Assembly: GCF_965638725.1 (NCBI RefSeq)
Contig: NC_134949.1
Span: forward strand, 120,899,794 to 120,963,793
Source: Aptenodytes patagonicus
Lineage: Eukaryota > Chordata > Aves > Sphenisciformes > Spheniscidae
Reading direction: 5' to 3'
Length of the DNA: 64,000 nucleotides
Part shown: positions 37,401 through 49,730 of the stretch, piece by piece
Layout: every line of letters begins with the position of its first letter
Position numbering within the stretch: the stretch's first letter is position 1
Position numbers and translations under genes: made by a program
The notes under the pieces: model-generated
Told to the model about the DNA's origin: nothing
Database searches by the model: none
Seen by the model: the letters and a program-made list of their open reading frames with translations, nothing else

Positions 37401-40400
37401 CCACCTTTTTGCCATTGTTTACACACGGTTTATAACCCTTCTCACAGAATAAAAAAAAAAATCTCATTTTTTTCCCATTGAAATATTACTGTTTAATTTA
37501 CGGTTGCTGTTTTTAAAAATAATATCTGGAAAAAAACCAGTTTTAACTGAAAGGCCAGTTTTCATTTTAAGAAGCTTTGATGAGAATTTGGACCAAATTA
37601 GCCTTAGATTTAAGATAATCACTTTTATAATTGCATTTTAAAAGACAGTTTAGTAGAATAGGATTTACTTCTGGATGAAAAGCATTTTTTCTCTTTATTT
37701 ATAAACAGGGAATTTAAAAATATTTTCCTTGTGATTAACAGCATGCTTTCCCAGAATGAACAAAAGACTTTTGTAAGCAAGAAACTATGAAAAATAAGCA
37801 TGTGTGTTCCTAAGAATTAGAACAGTACCACACACATACAGCAAAAGACAGTATGGAAATAAATTCTAAAAGAATGTATTTAAAGACTTCAAAAAACATT
37901 TTAAAGTAAGAGTCAGATTTTCAGCTTGTACATATTGGCAGAGCCCTGAGGTTTCAGTCACTTAGATACATCACATACCGTAGTAGCTCCTTGATAGCTC
38001 AATTTACAGTTAGAAAATGTTACCCGAGTATAGGTTAGAAAACAGCTTTTGTGTTTGCAAGTTCACAGGAGGGAGTGGTTTGGTTTTCATTTACCAGACT
38101 GTAAGCGGACTAGTCTTCTATATGACGCCTACAGAAGTCATGTTTGGGGTGGACGTGTGTACAGCGGGGTCTTCAGCCCCTGCCCCGTGAAGCCAGGGTG
38201 GCGGTTTCCACCAGGTGACTCCTGACACAGCTCGTGGTGTCGACGAGCGCAGGAGTACACCAGAAGCAGGCCACGAGCTCAATTAGTTGTTCCAGAGGGA
38301 CCAGGCCGGTCCCAGTCGGGATCTTTTCCCACTCCACCTGCCATCACCGCATGCATGTCTTGCAGATGTGCAACACAGCTGCTGTACATACGCACGGAAA
38401 ATCTGCGGCTCCGGGGAAATACTGGAATTGCTGCACATTCATGAATGTGATTTACTGCTTACGACACTATGGCCAGTGCTTCCAGGAAAGCATCGGACAT
38501 ACTCCATATGTGCAATGCATTCAATCTATGTGTGTAAACCTGGTGCGTCTAGGACAACAGCATGTCTATTACACCCGATTTACTGCAGTGATCTGTACGC
38601 TCATTTGGCTTATGACGAGAAATGCTGGATTCGTTACGTATGTGTAATCAGTCTGGTACAGTGTAGGTAAGGGACCAAAGGCAGAAACCCCCTTCTGACA
38701 CTGAGGTAAGTGTCCTGCTCAGCCAGAAAAAACTGGACATTTCATGATGAAAGGATGAAAAGGCCCTAAAAATAGGGCCTTTGGCACCTATTTTTCTCAA
38801 TGACTCCACAACACTTTTGCTCCAGAAGATTCTGATCCCAGCATCCTGCAGAAGTATGGGGGCACAGGTTCCATTAATGCGTAGTCCTCTGAGAGTTATG
38901 CCTCTAGCCTAACCCAGTTATCCACGTTCCCGCCACAGACAAAGGCGTGAGACAGGCATCTCCAAAAGGAGTTTCATCACATCTGTCTCAGACACCTACC
39001 ATAGGAAGGGAAGAATTACTCCGTGGAGATGCCTATCTAGTTCCATTGACTGCACGGGAGCCTAGATAAGTAGCTTAGACTAGACAGCTAAATTTTAGAT
39101 GGATAAAGATAGGTGAGATGAATCTCACCTTTAGCGTTGGGATATGTTGCAATTTACCTCTGGAGAATTTATTAGCCAAGTTTCTGTGGTACGAAACCAG
39201 CTTCAGCATAGGAAGAGAGGGCAAGGGCAGAAAAGATCATACACAATATTAAAGATGGCCTAAATGTTCCTTCTTTTAGGTTGTGCTTTGTAGTCAACAC
39301 AACTAACCTCCAGAGACTAGACCACTTTCATCTCTCTGGGCCACTACCCATCCGTAGACTAGCCAGAGCTCAGTGAAATGGAGCCACAAACTAGTGCTAG
39401 CTGAGGCTGGTGCATCTAGTGTGCCAGAAGCAGTAAACACCACTAGCAAAGAGACACCTATAGGCAGGCTTCTTAGGGAAATAACAGCATTTGATATAAT
39501 GTGACTTAAAATCCCATTAATGTCATCAATGTATCAGGAAAAAAATCTATTGCAAAAAAAAAAAAGGGACATTTTTCTTTGTTTTCTTCTAATTATATTG
39601 TTATTACTTGTTATCATGCTCACTAATTCTGTGAGTGTTCATCTCAGTTTTTATATTGTTTTAGCTTTAAAACATTCATTATTCATCTGCAGGAAGAGGT
39701 ACTTCCTTGTTTTTCAGCTTAGCTCCCAGATCTCCTTTTTGCTGGTTTTACTTCTCCTTTTTAGGAAAAAAATGGACTAACTTTTTTACTTTTCCTCTCT
39801 CCAGTTGTGTCTAATTTCAATGAGGAAAGTACTTATTCAGTTCTTCAGTCTGACTATGAGTGAGAAGCAAGCTATTACGCTATAATTTCATTCCCTATTG
39901 TGTGGGAAGTCAGCATTGCATCGAGATGCATGCAAGTCAGCACGCAGGATCGAGAACAAGAGATGAAGAACCCTTCTTGGTGGGTGCGGACCAAGATTTG
40001 GTAGCCAATCGTCAAGCCTAAGTAAGACCTCCTTTTGTTTTGATTTCTTTTTGTTTTGATTTCTTTCTTCTCCCTTCTGTTCCCCTCTCTTTGCCGCAAA
40101 AGTCTTAAGTGTAAGACCAGGGAAAAAAAAACCCTCTTCATCTAGTGGTAGGTATTTTAAGTTTTCTGCTTATGCTTAAACATTGAGAACATCCTGTATT
40201 TCTGCAACTCAATTTCCACCATCTAAAAGTTGTCTTAAAGCTGCTTTCTTTGCATCTGAGTACTAGCGTATTGGGAATTACCAACACGTGTACGAGCATG
40301 AGAACTACAAGTCATAGAAAACATAAAGAGCAACTGCAGAAACTTAGATTCAGAATACGTTAAGAACTGGTAGTACCCAAAAAGCAAAAAGGTCCCATTT

Positions 40401-43400
40401 GGATATCATTATCAAATAGCTGTCCTTAAATTTATTTGCCAACAAATTGCTTATGTTATTTTGTAATGAAACTCCGGTTGTACCGGGGAATATATTGACC
40501 AACTAATAACAAAAAATAATTAAATGCTGCCTTCTTAACGAGGTGAAAGGCAGTTATCGAACAGTCGTTGAAGGAAAATCTGTATTAGCCTCTGTCAAAA
40601 CTGAAAGCCTAAGAATTTTGTTCAATACACTCTTCATATGAACGGCAGAGAGAATCACGCCCTCCCCCCACGACGTGTGGTTTTGCCGAATCCTGTATGA
40701 GATTAAAAACATCTCAGATGCTCATTTTATAATATAGCTGTATTTAGCAAATTGAGGCCACCAATAATTTCTTGCTTAATCAAAATACAGGAGTTGTATA
40801 AACACAGGAATAACAGTTGTGTTACATACAAAGAGAACTGTCAGAGGGGTTATTTTGATTTACGAAGTACTGGATATAACTTGTTCCTTTAGCAGAAATA
40901 CACATGAACAGATTCGTCAGAGAATTCCCAAGGAAAAGGGGCGAGTGGAGAGGCAATCCCTCCTCCTAGTGGGGGATTCTTCTCGCTTCAGAGGCATCAT
41001 ACCTCCTTCAGAGAATGTTCACAAGATCAGTGTGTAAAGTGAACAAGCAAAGACCACAAGTGTATGTATTTTTAAATTCGTAACTGAATATCCAGTTTTG
41101 CTCTTAATTCAGCAATTACTTTTGAATCTTCCATTCCTCGCCTGCTCCCATCCTTTACACTGCCGTTGTTCTTCATACTCTTTCAGCACCTCTTTTGATT
41201 TGATACCCTCTTTGCTTCATTAGCTCCAGCGTGGCATAGGTACATTTTTGTCCTGGCTGTTAGCGCGGATGATCATATGGCTATATAATCCTGTTTACTG
41301 CAGGCCCGTCAGAGAAAGCATTGCTTGACTAATCTCATGTACAACCAACACAGTAGATTGTTTACTTTATTGGTGTTGCTTTTATTTGGTTTGTATGATT
41401 GTCAGTTACAAAAGACAACTGTTACTCAGCTGTATTAGCCCACAATAAAAGACTCCAGGCACGTGTAAAAGTAAAATGAAAGGTCTGTCGCTTTGGAAGA
41501 CAGCTACAGTTTATGTGCCAGGCCTACAGCAGGTGCAACAAAAACACAGACTGACTTTCACCTGCTGCAAATCTATACAAGGTCTTAACACCTATCTTGA
41601 ATGTTGTCGATGGAGGAAAAGACAGCTTTTATTTCTCAGACTTCTCCATCTGCATGCACAATTTTCAGAGGAAGTACTATGAATTCTCAGAGCCTGGAGC
41701 AACTGGGAACCCTTGAGTAAGTCATCTGGAACTGCTACTTGGGGTACATGGTTGCACACCTGCTTTTACAGTGCTTCGGGTTGTCATTTTTATTTTGGGT
41801 GCTAATGAAGATGTCCGATTAAAGAAACGGAGACTGAAGGACTTAGAAATGATCCAAGGAAAAGTGAAACCCGTCTGTGAAATGCAGCCACACCCCACTT
41901 AAAAAAAATCCCATTCAGAACCCTCTTTTCGGCTAGCAAACAAATTAGTAAAGCAGCAGGGATTTCCTGTCTGTTACCAGTTTTAATCTGGTATAATGAC
42001 TTTTGAAGAAATTGAAAAGTTCCTTTCTAATTTGCTGTGAAAACGAAACTGTTTGGTTCACTGGGCGGGGGTGGAATCAGTTCTAGATCCCTTAGACCTC
42101 CTACCTGTGTAATTTCTAATTGGCTTGCCACTGAAAGTGAATAAAAGAAGAATTTCATTAGCATTACCATTGTAATGGTAGTAACTCTGTAGAAAAGAGT
42201 ATTAATACATATAGGAATAAAATAAAATAATATAGAAAAGTATGTTTAAGAATGACACTCCATGCTTTTCAAACATAAGCATTTTTCCCCCATGGTTTCA
42301 TCTGTTTCTGAAGGTCAGTCATTACACCCAAACATGAGGGTAACTCCCTCCCCTTTTATACGCACCTACCATTACTAAATATTACCAGTAAGATCTCTGC
42401 TCATACTTTCCCCAAAAATTCTCAGTAAGGCTAAAATGAAGTTTAGAATATCTACTGTAAAAACAGCTCGAGAAAGTTACGTGACACTTAAATACAGTGT
42501 AAGACAGATTGTATGTTTCTTATCTGCTTTATGAGGCACAAATGCAATCTTCTAATTCAAATGCAAACAAAATTGCTAAACTTTGTTAAAATTTCATAAC
42601 AATGAAATTCTTTGCAGTGCATCTTTTGCCATCATTAATGTTTTATTCAGGATAAGCAGCTTCTGGAAGGAGGTTGCCTTCAGTGGTGTCCTTGAATAAA
42701 CAGGTACATGGAGTGTACCCCCCTCTGATCTGGCCAGATATTTTTTTCCCTTTTAATATACAAAAGAGGAGAGGTTTTCTTCCATCTTTCAGTTTCCCTT
42801 TGCATTGCCTTCAAGGTGATACTGGGGAGAACAAGCCGCCCTCTGGTTATTTTTAGCAGAAGGAGAGACCTTACTGCTACTTTTAAGTTGCTTTGGAGGG
42901 GACGAATAACACAGCAGCAGTTTCTAAGACATCCTCTTAGCTGTCTGAGGCTGAATTTGTACATGAGATGGCATCACACAAAAATACTTGTCAGGACCTG
43001 AAAACGGCATGCGAGCTACCTTCACATAGCACTCGACATCCTAGTCTGCCTTTCAATAGGGATACTAGCTCAACAGTAACACCACACCACTTCCAGTTCT
43101 AGCACTGGTGTATCTGTTGCTAGCTGAAGACTATCTCTTCACCACAACTTGCTCCGCAGTATTTTTTTTGCCTTATTTCCTCTCACATAGTGCAGCACGG
43201 AGCTTGATAGCTCATCGACAGATCAGACCCAGATGAGGACAAGGTCTGTCAGCAGGACGCTTCCAGCAAATCACCCTCACATCAACGCAGCTTGGGCTTC
43301 CGGAAAGCATTTTAGACCACACGACATAAGCTCAGCAAGTCAGTAAGTTATACCAGCAAAAACTCCCTCAGGATGGTACCTTTACAAAACGTTAGTTTAA

Positions 43401-43850
43401 CGTTTCCTGGCACAAAAGTGTCACTAACCACGTTACTGGTCAAGCCTGTTAATCGGTGGCGCTTCCCAGCACCGGCCTCGCACCGCATTTCTAAAAGAGC
43501 AAGAGTTTTACACCAGTAAAACACAAGAAGCCGGTCCTGCCCCGTCACGTCCCCCCCTCAGACGACACACGAGCCGACCGCTGCCCGGCTGCGGGGCCGG
43601 CAGGGCAACCAGCACTTTCCAGCCAGCAACGGCTGCCCTTCGGCGGCACCTACGGCTTCCCGCCCGCAGAGCCCCTTCCCCTCAGAGAGGCGGCGGAGGG
43701 CCCGCCCAGCGCCCAAGCCAGCCCCCCGCGGCCACCACGGCTTTTCAAGCTGCCCCGCCGGGCGGGGAGGCTCCCGGCGGTGCCGGAGGCGGGCGGCAGG
43801 ACCCGGCGCTGCCCCGGGGAGCGGCTTGCCGGCTGGGTGCCGGCAGCGGG

Positions 43851-43861
43851 GCGCATGCGCA
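43851..43861. promoter_or_regulatory. NRF1-type site
   Basis: GCGCATGCGCA is a near-perfect match to the palindromic NRF1 consensus (YGCGCAYGCGCR), lacking only the first pyrimidine. It lies about 130 bases upstream of the inferred start of BACH1 exon 1. Confidence 0.7.
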
Positions 43862-43907
43862 CAGCGCAGCGGTGTGGGCGGCTGCGCGTCGGCGGGGAGC
43901 GCCGCGT

Positions 43908-43926
43908 CCAATCAGCGGGCGGGGTG
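43908..43926 (+). promoter_or_regulatory. CCAAT box followed by GC box
   Basis: CCAAT (43908-43912, in the good NF-Y context CCAATCAGCG) is followed at once by GGGCGGGGTG (43917-43926), an Sp1/KLF-type GC box. The pair is 60-80 bases upstream of the inferred start region, a common position for both factors. Confidence 0.7.
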
Positions 43927-43933
43927 TGTGCGC

Positions 43934-43970
43934 GGGGGGGAGGGGGCGGGGGGCAGGGGCGGCGGGCGGG
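43934..43970 (+). promoter_or_regulatory. G-rich run with quadruplex potential
   Basis: The stretch has at least five separate runs of three or more G with short loops (ggggggg, ggggg, gggggg, gggg, ggg). It also contains further GC boxes. It sits directly upstream of the inferred BACH1 transcription start, where such runs are frequent. Confidence 0.6.
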
Positions 43971-43984
43971 TAATGTTTTGGGAG

Positions 43985-44164
43985 TCACCTGACCGCTCGC
44001 GCCGCAGTTGGGCCGCAGCCTGTGCCAGGAGCAGCCGAGCCCGGGGTGAGCGGGAGGAGGAGGAAGGGGGCGAGGCGGTGACGGCGCTGCCCTCCGGCCG
44101 ACCGGCCCGCGGGTGAGCGGGCCCGCGCGGAGGAGTGGCGACGGCGGCGGCGGCGGGCATTGAG
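43985..44164 (+). other. BACH1: Probable BACH1 untranslated first exon
   Basis: The right border is set by the donor TGAG|GTGAGC at 44165, the best of three GGTGAGC candidates (GT at 44046, 44113 and 44165). The left border is approximate: the segment begins near GGAGTCACCTGACC, just after the G-rich promoter run. There is no ATG between 43985 and 44164, as suits a leader. It includes RTGACNNNGC-type sequence (GTGACGGCGC, 44078-44087), which matches the core of an antioxidant response element. Transcript data would fix the true start and which donor is used. Confidence 0.55.
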
Positions 44165-44211
44165 GTGAGCCGAGCCGAACCGGCCGCCGTCGGGAGCAGG
44201 CGCGCGCCCGC

Positions 44212-44230
44212 CCGTCCGTCCGTCCGTCCG
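44212..44230. repeat. Short (CCGT)n run
   Basis: Four and three-quarter units of CCGT in the CpG island, just inside intron 1. Confidence 0.9.
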
Positions 44231-47214
44231 GTGCCCGTTGGGCTGAAGGGGTGGTGGTGCTGGGGCGAGGGCAGCACCATTCGGGCGGGGGGGAGGAGGC
44301 TGAGGCGCGCTCATAGGGGCGGTGTTAGTCAGCCGGCCGTCTCCTCTCCACCCCCCACCCCCCCCCCGCCTACTCTGCGGCCGGCGTAGTGGCCCGTCCC
44401 GCCGCAGCGGGGGCAGGCGCTGTCGGACCCCGGGCGGGGGCTGTGAGGGCAGCGGGGGGCCGGGGGAGCCGCCGCGCTCGCGGGGGCGCCAGGCCGGCGC
44501 AGGGCGGTGGCGGAGGCGCCCCGTCAGCGCTGGGGGCCAGGCGGCGGCCGGCTCCCCCTCCTCGGTGCCGTGCTTCAGGTATTCCTCCCCCCTTCCTCCG
44601 AGGCCTGTGCCCAGCGCCGCCGCGGGGCTGGGCAGTCAGTCGTTGCTCGACGTTTCGTCCCCGGTTTCCGCGGGTGCCCGTGTGCCCGTGCGCTCCGGTG
44701 ACACAGGCGTGACTCTCCCACGCCGCGGTCCCTGGCCCTGTGCGAAAGGGGGAGCTCAGCCCTGCTGGAAATCCGGCGGTAACCCCGCTTTGCCTGGGTG
44801 AAACGTGCAACTGGTGTGTTCAGTGTTTGTTGCCCTCTGTGGGAGCTGGGGAAGCCTTATTTTAGACCGTAAACAACGAGAGCCAAATCCTGTCTGTCTT
44901 GTTCTGTACAGCGAGATACTTGGCATGCTTTGGGGCATGCTGAAAATGTAGTAATTATAAAAGAATCGTCACCTGCTTTTCTGTCAAATTATATTTACAT
45001 TCTCCATTTTGGCAATATAACAGTAATCCCAAATTCATATACAACTGGGCCCTCTAAATGTTTGTTGAAATAAAAAAGGAAAAAGCAAGCATTCTAGCAG
45101 TAAAGGTAAAGCGAAGATAACTGTATATATGGTTTCATCATGCAGTAACTTTTGACAGACGTGTTAATTTGAGACACTTCAGGAAGGCACTTTCAGCGTG
45201 TGAAAAACATATTTGACTGCAGTAATGGAATAATTGCAATCCAGAAACACTGTAAATTAAGGTTACACAGCACTCTGAATACTCCAGTAATTGAGTCAGT
45301 TCTTTAATCTCAAATATTATGCCACACTGAAGAGAAAAGGAAAGAGTGTATTCCTGTCAAACGTGGTGAATCCAAATTAAAGCAACTAAGATACTCCAAA
45401 TTTTATTTCGTGGTTTATGAGTTTACCTTTAAAGGTGACTTAAATGGCATAATTATTCTTGGATGCCCTAACGTGTGAGTAAATCTGTGTGTGTGTGTGT
45501 TAGCAAGTAGTGAGGCCCAAAAGTGGCAGACTTGCAGAGAAACAGTTGTTGCTGAAGACAGAATATCCACATTGTATGCTTTTCAGAAGGGCTTCCTTCG
45601 AGCTAACTACTGAATCCCTTAGTATTTGGACTTTAGATGTGCTTTCAGAGAGGATTTTCCAATTTAATTTAGTCTAAAAAGAACCTACTCTTGTTGTCCA
45701 GGTCCATCTTGTGAAGTGAATGAAAGCACAATAAGTGGGATGTTTGGGAAGTTTGCTTCACTAGCACGCTCCTGATTCTAACCAAAATGCTAAAGTGGAG
45801 GTTTAACTTCCATATACTGTATTTTTGAGTGGTTTAGACTAAAAAATGTGGAAGATCTTGGTGTGCTAAGTATTTATTTGCTTTTAATAGGTTCTAAAAT
45901 CCTTATGCTAAGGATATTTTGAGCAGTAATAATTTCATGTTAATATAAGAATTGTCTAGTATTGAAAAACTCTTTACCTGATCATTTGGATCAGGTGGCA
46001 CTCTATGTGAGTTGTATGAGTCCCAGATAACTTTGGCCTATGGTTTAGGGAAACATAGCTCAACAAGTCTCCTTGTCATGTCATTCCCACAACACTTCCC
46101 CCACCTTCCCAGTTTTATAAGATGAGGTGTTCATATAGATTTTTCACAGATTTCCTTTTAATCATAGAGATGTCTTTCTTCCTGCACTGGGCATGCTGGT
46201 GTGTTGCGGGGGGAGTGGTAGGTCAGTCAAAGGATTCATGTTCATGTCTCAGTGCTGGCAGTTTAGTTGTCCCTTAGAATTCGACCACTGAAAGTTTCAC
46301 AGGGGAGGTTTTAGGGGTAGAAAAAAATCTTTGTGCTATTTATAGCATAAGTCCTGTTTATATGCAATCCTTAGTTAAACCATAGGTAATGTGTTAGTTG
46401 ATGCAAATGTGGCTAGGAACAAAACCTTAAGTGAGCAAAAAATAACTGTTGAAACAGCCATGAAGTTGTATGAATTCAGCCTAGTATGACCACAGTGGGG
46501 ATAATGTATGAGGACCCACCTGCATCTTTCCCTGCCCCCCACCTCCAGTTCAGAGGTTAGCGGTGTGGAGAGGAAAAAAAGTAATAGAAAGGCTCACTTT
46601 GCTGTAACAAATCATAGGCTGTATCACAAAAGTAACTCCATCTCCAGCAGTACGCTGTATTTTTCAGTTAAGGCCTTTGTCAGGCTGGAGGGAAGTTCTG
46701 TTCTTGTGAAGTAATACAAAGGGAAACGTTAGTATTTTGTGTAAATGTGAGTTAGCAGGTCAGAGTAAGGCTCAACTGACCGGTCAGCTACTGAAGCTTT
46801 AGAAGGGAGGGGGAAGTGCGCTATAAAGGGCAAATTGACTTTAGAAGCATTGGTGAAATAGAAATAAATTGAGTTTAATCATTAGACATAAATTGGAGAG
46901 CGGAAGAGGTAGCCTAGGGTATCAGTCAATCAAAATGCCTTTAAACAAGAGCGTGCATCTTAAAGAATATTTAGTTAGTCTTTAGAATTGTGTTGAGATA
47001 ATTTGTTTGTGAATGACTTCGTTTGAACTGTCAAGATAATGTTTGTAGGTGTTTGTTTGGATTCCAGTCTTGGCCCATTGACTAATATTTTGATAAGTAA
47101 ATAGATAAAGTTTGCTATCCCTGTTTACACTTCTTTTAAGGTCAGTATTTTCTATGGTATCATCTCAAAAATACTTATTTACATCTCAGCTAGTAAGGCC
47201 ATGTCTTTTAATAT

Positions 47215-47295
47215 CGTATGTCAGATAGGAAATGGTCTACAGTTTCCTGATGGGGAAAACTGAAACACAGCTTTGTGTGATTTGGTGGAGGTCTT
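47215..47295 (+). mobile_element. Weak MIR-like segment
   Basis: The order 'gatggggaaaactgaaacac' followed by 'gtgatttggtggaggtc' recalls the MIR core (gatgaggaaactgaggcac, gtgacttgcccaaggtc). The match is short and could be chance. Confidence 0.28.
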
Positions 47296-48989
47296 TACTA
47301 GAATTATCATTTGAAGTCTGATCTTCGGCATCTTTTTTTTTGCTTATTATGTAAATATTGCCAATTCTGATGAACCTATGCTTTTCTGTTTTCATAGAAA
47401 TGTTTCTGAAGTTCTTTCTGATTTGTGTCTGAAATATTCGTAGAATTTTCTTTACGTTTCACATACTGTGAAGAACAGTTGTGGAAACAAATCTGAGTTA
47501 AAAAGCTTATACCAGAAACAAGATTATGAAGATAATTTCCAAAAAGTATTTTCTTTGACTTGCCAATATATTTGCTTCTCAGCTCTTTCAGGTTCTTGTG
47601 TCCTTCTAAGTTAGAGTAAGATATGTTAGAACCACAGATGGTTAATTTCGTATTCATTATAAATATTTTGACATACATACTTGTGAATGGATTCTGACAG
47701 TCATTAAAATAATTCATGTGGTTTGTTTAACTGTGGCAAGGAGTAGAATATGTAGCTATAAATGCAAAGGTATTTGTCCTTTAAGTAAAGGCAAGAGTTG
47801 ACAGTGGATGTTAGTTGTGCATGCTTTACATTATGCCAGTTTACCCCTTATCCTAAGTGAATATTTTATTATCTAACCTAGTTCTTATTTAAAAAAAAAA
47901 AAACCAAAACAACAAACCCACAATTTCTACTAGTATTTTTTGGGATGTTGTGTTTGTGGAGCTTTTTGTTGGGTGTTTTGGTTTTTTTTTTCTTTAGGTG
48001 AACCATGCCTTTAGGAAGTCTGTGCATTGTTACCTTCCCAGAGTGACTCTCTTTGAATACCAGCAGAACTGAAGGATTGTAAGTGGTGAGATTTCGCTGC
48101 AACGGAGTCTCTGAAATCCCTTCAGTCCTATTTCATTTTTTAGCACTGAAATAAACCAAATCCCACAATACGATTTTTATCCCTGATCCAAAAAGTAAAC
48201 AATTAGCATTGTGTAAAATAATGTTAAACTGCAAAGTAGTAACATTTTTTCTGGCTTTGATATGGAGTGCTTTATATCATCTCCTGAGGGAAACTATTCA
48301 AACCTCTGCTCTGTGGAAAATTTCTATGATTACACAGTATCAATCCTTTTCCCCACGCCCCGAGTTCTCATATAGTTTGCAAATATTAAAAAAGTGACTA
48401 TTCAGGCTTAAAACCTGGAAAACAAATTAAGACTCTCAGCGCAGACTTAAAACTTGCCAGACTTCCCATGATTCTTTTTAATTCTCGCTTGTGACTTGAC
48501 AAGAGTCCAAATGCTGTGGTAAGAATTATGTTGCAGAAATACAACCTAATAATTTTTAAAAAGCTCATTTATGTAATTAAGCTGTGAACAATATCATCCA
48601 GGTGTTTAGACTAATAAATAATATAATTTAGAATTTTAATTATGAATGTGCTAATCATCTGAAGATGAGACCTTTTTTTAGAGGAGAAAGCATTGTTCTT
48701 ACGAAGCAAAGCTTACTTTTTGCCTTTTTTAAATCACTTTTTTCTTTTAAAGTCTTTTTGAGCTAAAGATAGAGAAGCAATAAACACGAATACTAAAATG
48801 CGTGTTCATTCCTTGTCAGCATAACATGAATCAGCAGCTATTAACTGCTGTAGCCATTCATCTGTAACATAACTTTATTTCCTTAAAAGGAGAGGTAGCT
48901 GGGGGCAAGGACATAGATATAAAACTTTAGAAAAAAGCCTTTGCAGTGTATTTTGAATAAACTGTCTCTTACACAAACTGTCTTGTTTT

Positions 48990-49157
48990 AGCAGTAGTAA
49001 ATGATAGTTGTCCCCTTGTACTTTACATCTGTGGATGACAGATTTTTTTATAGGATAAAGTAAATGTAACTGTCCACCCTAAGGGAACTGAGGGAGATAA
49101 GTGACCTGCTGGAAGTTACTCAATAGATCAGCGTAGGAGTCAGGAACAGCACCCAGT
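48990..49157 (+). mobile_element. MIR/CORE-SINE remnant
   Basis: The segment 'gggaactgagggagataagt', then 'gacctgctggaagttactc', then 'gtaggagtcaggaacagc' and 'acccag' follows the MIR core and 3' region in order and spacing (remembered consensus: gaaactgaggcacagagagg, ttaagtgacttgcccaaggtc, gagctgggattcgaaccc). This is the clearest of the ancient SINE remnants in the window. Confidence 0.55.
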
Positions 49158-49701
49158 TTGTTTTTTCCCAGCTATTTTTTGGGGGATCTACAATGCCTTT
49201 TTTGCAACTGTTCAGGAATTCAAAGTGTTCTAAGAGTACAGATACATTACAGGCAGACCTTTATTGTCTGCTAGGTGATAAATTAATCTTGCCAGTTTTA
49301 TCGTGATGGTGATGACAACTGAAATTGCACCTGGATGTCCAAGTTCAACCAGCTCAGATAGCAGTGACAGCAAAGGGTCCTGCCTGGGTTCTGCAGCTAC
49401 TTGAAGGGGCGCTTCATTCTGTGCTTTCTCTTATTTTAAGAACTTTACCCGTGTACAAGTGAGTTACTGTGATTACTACAGAAGATTGATATCCAGCATG
49501 GTATTAGTGGATGGTTGTTCGCTAAGTAAGTAAAGACCAAGGAACCATGGTTTTGTTTACTTTTTTTAGTAAATTAGGTAACTTTTTGGGCTGGATCATT
49601 TACAGGAAACTTAGGGTAGCTGAAGGTCAGAAAAAAAACCCCATACGTGTAGACTGAGTTGATTGTGGTGGTAGAGCCACATAATCGTATCTGAGTCTAG
49701 G

Positions 49702-49730
49702 GATAGATAGATAGAAGATAGATAGATAGA
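49702..49730. repeat. (GATA)n microsatellite, interrupted
   Basis: Two blocks of about three GATA units separated by GAA. Short and imperfect; probably a modestly variable microsatellite. Confidence 0.9.

Larger units (their letters stand above)
15598..43539. other. Gene-poor interval between MAP3K7CL and BACH1
   Basis: About 28 kb without a protein-coding gene that I can support. Open frames of 60-140 codons occur on both strands, often overlapping each other, without recognisable domains or paired splice sites. Features that do stand out are listed separately: a CpG-rich patch, CR1 fragments, a pentanucleotide array, a solo LTR and a short perfect palindrome. In mammals long non-coding RNAs are annotated in the corresponding interval, and such transcripts could exist here, but sequence alone cannot show them. 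Confidence 0.6.
43540..44790 (+). promoter_or_regulatory. BACH1: BACH1 CpG-island promoter
   Basis: About 1.2 kb of very GC- and CpG-rich DNA stands sharply out of the AT-rich surroundings. It carries an NRF1-type palindrome, a CCAAT box, several GC boxes and a G-rich run, in that order, upstream of a probable untranslated exon with a good splice donor. No TATA box is seen, consistent with dispersed initiation at a housekeeping-type promoter. It lies 12.9 kb upstream of the BACH1 start-codon exon on the same strand. Long open frames in all phases here are a by-product of GC richness and were not taken as genes. A divergent transcript to the left is possible but not shown. Confidence 0.88.

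Noticed and set aside
38234..38670. Two overlapping plus-strand open frames of 137 and 127 codons
   Set aside because: Both are open over the same bases, neither peptide shows a domain, and no flanking splice sites or homologue was recognised; chance is the simplest explanation.
38940..39125. Stretch reminiscent of an old avian interspersed repeat (gacacctac and gatgcctatctag words)
   Set aside because: No consensus could be recalled with confidence and no borders were visible.
43558..44810. Several long overlapping open frames (up to 159 codons) on both strands in the CpG island
   Set aside because: GC-rich sequence has few stop codons, the peptides are low-complexity Arg/Pro/Gly/Ala strings, and they overlap one another and the BACH1 promoter and leader.
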